This document shows positions 7,425 through 9,861 of a stretch of DNA of 9,861 nt, in pieces. Positions within the stretch are counted from its first letter, which is position 1. Every line of letters begins with the position of its first letter. Position numbers and translations under genes: made by a program. The notes below the pieces were generated by a model. That model had not been told where the DNA came from. It saw nothing but the letters and a program-made list of their open reading frames with translations, and made no database searches. Source of the DNA: Clostridia bacterium (GTDB lineage Bacteria; Bacillota; Clostridia; Lachnospirales; Anaerotignaceae); assembly GCA_900757025.1 (NCBI GenBank), contig CAAEMG010000100.1, forward strand, positions 1 to 9,861. Reading direction: 5' to 3'.

Positions 7425-7431
7425 GAGGAAG
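7425..7431 (+). promoter_or_regulatory. Ribosome binding site choosing the chaperone start
   Basis: GAGGAAG lies a few bases before ATG 7435. The upstream in-frame ATG at 7399 has no such site, and ATG 7423 is only 2 nt from GGGGAGG (7414-7420), too close for normal use. GGGGAGG may strengthen binding for the start at 7435. Confidence 0.5.
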
Positions 7432-7434
7432 AAC

Positions 7435-7854
7435 ATGGATTTGGAAATTTTTTTGAAGCAAAACAAAGTAAAAAAGGAAAACATTAAATTTGCGGCAAGC
7501 GAAAGTTTTAAAAATAACGGCAAGGCTGTTTTATGGGAAATAAAAGCCATAAGCGCAGATGAGGACATAAGAATAAGAGAAAGCTGCATGAAAAACAGCT
7601 TTGACGAAAATCTGAAAAAATACAAAAAGGTTTTTGACCCAAGAGAGTATGCGTTAAAACTTTGTGCGGCATCGACAGTATATCCGGATTTAAAAAATGC
7701 CGCATTACAGGAAAGCTACGGTGTTATGGGAGAGGAAAGGCTTTTAGGCAAAATGCTTACAGGCGGAGAATACGAAAGGTATTTGGAAAAAGTTCAGCAA
7801 ATAAACGGCTACGGAAAAGCCATGAATGAGCTGAAGGAAGAAGCAAAAAACTGA
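7435..7854 (+). CDS. xkdN: Tail assembly chaperone, zero-frame form (XkdN-like)
   Basis: Chaperone that in related phages keeps the tape-measure protein soluble and helps tube polymerisation, like lambda gpG. From ATG 7435 the product is 139 residues and starts MDLEIFLKQNKVKKENIKFA, as XkdN proteins do. The core includes DPREYALKLCAASTVYPDLKN (about 65-85) followed by LQESYGVMGEERLLGKML, where the chaperone fold meets the conserved tail-assembly pattern. The last sense codons are GCA AAA AAC before TGA. The final heptamer is a slippery site, giving a minor longer product to 8012. Longer forms from ATG 7399 (+12 residues) or 7423 (+4) are possible but less well supported by ribosome sites. Confidence 0.9.
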   Translation: MDLEIFLKQNKVKKENIKFAASESFKNNGKAVLWEIKAISADEDIRIRESCMKNSFDENLKKYKKVFDPREYALKLCAASTVYPDLKNAALQESYGVMGEERLLGKMLTGGEYERYLEKVQQINGYGKAMNELKEEAKN

Positions 7855-8012
7855 TTGAGGAGGGTGGGTTTGACGTTTACTATGCCTGCCATGCCCTCCG
7901 AAGATGGGGAATACTTCCCTCAAAATATACAGAAATGACGAGAGAAGAAAAAGCGTTTTTAGCGGCATTTATTGATATAGAGAGGGAAACGGAAAAAAGA
8001 AAAGAGAGATGA
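7435..8012 (+). CDS. Tail assembly chaperone, -1 frameshift fusion product (GT-like)
   Basis: Predicted minor product equivalent to lambda gpGT. Ribosomes slip back one base on A AAA AAC at 7845-7851 and continue in the -1 frame through 53 more codons to TGA at 8010-8012, giving 192 residues. The extension begins LIEEGGFDVYYACHALRRWG and includes LPSKYTEMTREEKAFLAAF, then a charged end (IDIERETEKRKER). The LPSxYxxM---EKAFLAAFI pattern is the familiar one of T-type extensions in Firmicutes tail chaperones, where it contacts the tape-measure protein. The extension frame has no start codon near its beginning and no ORF of its own, so it would be missed as a separate gene. Codon-level reading shows it is open from 7851 without interruption. 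It ends 3 nt before xkdP. Confidence 0.85.
7845..7851 (+). promoter_or_regulatory. -1 ribosomal frameshift slippery heptamer A AAA AAC
   Basis: The heptamer fits X XXY YYZ exactly in the zero frame (A | AAA | AAC) and is the last sense position before the TGA at 7852-7854. Both tRNAs can re-pair with AAA in the -1 frame. An SD-like AAGGAAG lies just upstream at 7834-7840. Confidence 0.85.
7859..7899 (+). promoter_or_regulatory. Stem-loop stimulating the frameshift
   Basis: GGAGGG (7859-7864) is complementary to CCCTCC (7894-7899), with two further wobble pairs (7865-7866 with 7892-7893). The stem begins 7 nt after the heptamer, the usual spacing for -1 stimulators. A second hairpin (GGGAA/TTCCC, 7907-7919) follows. 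GGG at 7866-7868 could pair with CCC at 7917-7919 as a pseudoknot, which is inference. Confidence 0.6.
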
Positions 8013-8015
8013 GAT

Positions 8016-8654
8016 ATGTATGAGGTTTATATAGGAAATATTTTATTTCCCGTTGCACCTGAAAAAATAGTATACAAAACAAAAAGCAGAAACAGCGTTA
8101 TCAGCCTTGTAAACGATGAAGAAATAAGCCGTATAAAAACAGGTTCTCTTACGGAATACAGCTTTGACGTTATGCTGCCGGGAGGAAAAAGACCATATGC
8201 AAAATATCTTACAACATACAAAGAGCCTTATGTATATATAATGGAGCTGGAAGAAATAATGAAAAACGCAAAACCAGTATTATTCAGATTTGTAAGAAAA
8301 GACCTTCCATACAGAAGACCGGGCTTTACAATAAAAAAGACGGTTACTTTGGAAGGATTTTCGGTTACGGAGGCTGCCGAGGAAGGCTTTGATGTATGGG
8401 TTGGAATAACACTGAGGGAATACAAAACAGCCGAAAGCACAAAAAATGACACTGCAAAAAGCGTTTCGCAAAGCACAAAGGCAAGGGAAAGCAAACAGAC
8501 AGCAAAAACATATGTGGTTAAAAACGGCGACAGTTTATGGAAAATATGTAAACAGCAGCTTAATGACGGAACAAAAACAAGAGAAATAGCAAGGCTTAAC
8601 GGAATAGGAAATCCTAATTTAATTTATCCGGGGCAGGTGATAAAACTTGAGTAG
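8016..8654 (+). CDS. xkdP: LysM-containing tail/baseplate protein (XkdP-like)
   Basis: Tail protein at the hub end of the tube, likely bridging tube and baseplate. The product is 212 residues. Residues 1 to about 138 form the XkdP-type domain (YEVYIGNILFPVAPEKIVYK, VMLPGGKRPYAKYL, then GFDVWVGITLREY). A polar Ser/Thr/Lys linker (about 139-164) follows, then a C-terminal LysM domain (about 165-212: TYVVKNGDSLWKICKQ and NLIYPGQVIKLE) that in other proteins binds peptidoglycan. In tails the LysM fold may instead be structural. The start ATG 8016 has a weak GAGATGAG site. In PBSX relatives this gene follows the tape-measure gene. Here it follows the chaperone extension by 3 nt. The protein looks full length, so any deletion upstream did not trim it. 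Confidence 0.93.
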   Translation: MYEVYIGNILFPVAPEKIVYKTKSRNSVISLVNDEEISRIKTGSLTEYSFDVMLPGGKRPYAKYLTTYKEPYVYIMELEEIMKNAKPVLFRFVRKDLPYRRPGFTIKKTVTLEGFSVTEAAEEGFDVWVGITLREYKTAESTKNDTAKSVSQSTKARESKQTAKTYVVKNGDSLWKICKQQLNDGTKTREIARLNGIGNPNLIYPGQVIKLE

Positions 8655-9609
8655 GATAAGAATTGAAATAGAAAACAATGGTATTGTTTATGAGCCTGTT
8701 TTATGCGGAAAATGCAGCGTTGAAACATCAAGATGCGGATATGCCGGAAACGCCGTTTTCAGTGTTTTAAAAGACAAAAACATTGATTTTACGGAAGGCA
8801 ACGAAGTGAAAATATATGTAAACGACAAGGAGTTTTTTAAAGGATATGTTTTTTCAAAAAACAGAAACAAAGATGGCATTATAACAGTTAAATGTTATGA
8901 CCTATTGAGATATTTAAAAAACAAAAGCACATATACTTTTGATTATAAAAAAGCATCGGACATAGTGAGGATAATTGCCGGAGATTATGGGCTTAAATGC
9001 GGTGAAATTGATGACAGCGGATATATTATACAAGCAAGAACAGAGGACAACAAAACACTTTTAGACATAATACAAAACGCCATAGACATAACATACGAAA
9101 ACACAGGAAAGCTGTATGTATTATTTGATGATTTCGGAAAGCTATGTTTAAAAAAAGCCGGAAACATGGTTTGCGATTACAAAGGAACAAGAGCAACATC
9201 TGAAGATTTTGAATATGAGTCTTCAATAGACAAAAACGTATACACACGTATAAAACTTACCTTTAAAGGCAGAAAGGGTATTATACAGGAATATGTGAGA
9301 GAAAATGACGACGGAATTTCGAAATGGGGTGTTTTGCAGTATAACGGAACTGTTGAAGAAGGAGAAAACGGCAATTTAAAGGCACAGCAGCTTCTTAAAA
9401 CATATGGAAACAAAAGAAGAAGTTTAACCATAAAAGGAGCATTTGGAGACACAAGCATACGTGGAGGAAGCATTATTTATATAAATTTCGGTGACATAGG
9501 AGATATTGCCGTAGACGAAAAAATGTCTGTGGAAAGAGTTTTGCATACTTTTGAAAGCGGAGTACACAAAATGACCCTTGAACTGAGAGGGGGACTTATA
9601 AATGACTGA
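8647..9609 (+). CDS. xkdQ: Baseplate hub protein (XkdQ-like, gpD family relative)
   Basis: Probable hub protein that caps the tube tip and carries the spike, by relation to XkdQ and phage late-control D proteins. The product is 320 residues, close to PBSX XkdQ. The N-terminal part has the swapped beta-barrel character (SRIRIEIENNGIVYEPVLCG, then ETSRCGYAGNAVFSVLKD, EGNEVKIYVN and FFKGYVFSKNR). The middle has ARTEDNKTLLDIIQNAIDIT and YVLFDDFGKLCLK. The end has SVERVLHTFESGVHKMTLEL. The TTG start at 8647 overlaps the xkdP stop and is preceded by GCAGGTG, giving coupled translation. It normally precedes the xkdR and xkdS baseplate genes. Here an unrelated acidic ORF overlaps its end by 8 nt. Confidence 0.92.
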   Translation: MSRIRIEIENNGIVYEPVLCGKCSVETSRCGYAGNAVFSVLKDKNIDFTEGNEVKIYVNDKEFFKGYVFSKNRNKDGIITVKCYDLLRYLKNKSTYTFDYKKASDIVRIIAGDYGLKCGEIDDSGYIIQARTEDNKTLLDIIQNAIDITYENTGKLYVLFDDFGKLCLKKAGNMVCDYKGTRATSEDFEYESSIDKNVYTRIKLTFKGRKGIIQEYVRENDDGISKWGVLQYNGTVEEGENGNLKAQQLLKTYGNKRRSLTIKGAFGDTSIRGGSIIYINFGDIGDIAVDEKMSVERVLHTFESGVHKMTLELRGGLIND

Positions 9610-9861
9610 CAGAGCATATATTTTTATTGATGAACTGGAAGAAAAAGTTGATGATATTTTTGAAAATGCCGAAATTTTTGAGGAAGAAAACAAAAACATA
9701 TATAATGACGAAGAAAAGTATGAAAATATAAATTTTGATATTCCGAAAAAAAGTTATGCAGAGGAAAATATTTATATTAACAAAGATATTTTTGAAAATT
9801 TTGAAAGTATTGAAGAAAAAAGAAATACTGATTTTAATGAGTTTTTGAAAAATATATATTA
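9602..9861 (+). CDS. Unrecognised acidic, very AT-rich ORF (runs to window edge)
   Basis: I do not recognise this protein. The frame opens at ATG 9602, overlaps the xkdQ stop by 8 nt and has a good site GAGAGGGGG about 8 nt upstream. It stays open for 86 codons to the last two bases (TA), so it either stops right at the edge or continues. The peptide begins MTDRAYIFIDELEEKVDDI and is dominated by Glu, Asp, Asn, Ile, Phe and Lys, with about 26 acidic against 10 basic residues. DIFEN and similar units (DIFENAEIFEE, DIFENFESIEE, ENINFD, ENIYIN) recur imperfectly. No transmembrane segment, Cys or Gly-rich part is seen. GC is about 21%, far below its neighbours. In PBSX the place is taken by xkdR. 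It could be a disordered cargo or accessory protein. The strong ribosome site supports real translation. Confidence 0.6.
   Translation, partial: MTDRAYIFIDELEEKVDDIFENAEIFEEENKNIYNDEEKYENINFDIPKKSYAEENIYINKDIFENFESIEEKRNTDFNEFLKNIY

Noticed and set aside
7399..7434. Longer chaperone start at ATG 7399 or ATG 7423
   Set aside because: The first lacks a ribosome site and the second is too close to one. The added residues (MGKGTGEGMRKN) are the translation of a purine-rich ribosome site region and do not resemble XkdN N-termini.
7858..7937. Independent gene for the chaperone extension started from the AGGAGG at 7858-7863
   Set aside because: No start codon in the extension frame lies at a suitable distance (first in-frame ATG is at 7935), and the slippery heptamer explains expression better.
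1..9861. tRNA, rRNA, CRISPR array, insertion sequence or attachment site
   Set aside because: Both strands were scanned by eye. There are no cloverleaf-like segments, regularly spaced repeats, transposase motifs or terminal repeats, and nearly all bases are accounted for by phage structural genes.

Overview
The window is a continuous block of late structural genes from a contractile-tailed (myovirus-type) phage or prophage. It belongs to the PBSX/skin-element lineage common in low-GC Firmicutes. All genes are on the + strand, most are separated by a few bases or overlap, and purine-rich Shine-Dalgarno sites precede most starts. The DNA is AT-rich with a strongly purine-loaded coding strand, Arg is mostly AGA, and ATG, GTG and TTG are all used as starts. 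Together with the protein families this points to a Clostridia host, perhaps Lachnospiraceae-like. The exact taxon cannot be read from the sequence. Nothing in the window (integrase, repressor, att site, host gene) tells an integrated prophage from a free phage genome.

Layout. Packaging and head genes come first: small terminase (13-375), large terminase (368-1600), SPP1-type portal (1606-3066), a 117-base non-coding gap with an inverted repeat, Gp20-like scaffold (3184-3618) and major capsid protein (3635-4513). Three small connector genes follow (4520-4852, 4859-5203, 5207-5614). The tail part holds an XkdK-like sheath (5618-6910), XkdM-like tube (6926-7393), an XkdN-like tail assembly chaperone (7435-7854) with a -1 frameshift extension to 8012, an XkdP-like LysM protein (8016-8654) and an XkdQ-like hub protein (8647-9609). 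The window ends in an acidic, very AT-rich ORF (9602 onward) that I do not recognise.

How they work together: terminase pumps DNA through the portal into a shell of capsid protein assembled on the scaffold. The connectors close the head and join it to a tube and sheath tail, whose length is normally set by a tape-measure protein escorted by the chaperone pair. XkdP and XkdQ begin the baseplate hub.

Most notable points: (1) a canonical A AAA AAC slippery heptamer, followed after 7 nt by a GC-rich stem, fuses the chaperone to a 53-residue extension. This extension is otherwise unannotated because it has no start codon of its own. (2) The tape-measure gene expected between chaperone and XkdP is absent: only 3 nt separate the extension stop from the xkdP start. 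(3) GC falls from about 37% to about 21% at the last ORF, where an xkdR-like gene would be expected. (4) A strong hairpin capped by a GNRA-type loop lies inside the tail-terminator-like gene between the head and tail modules.
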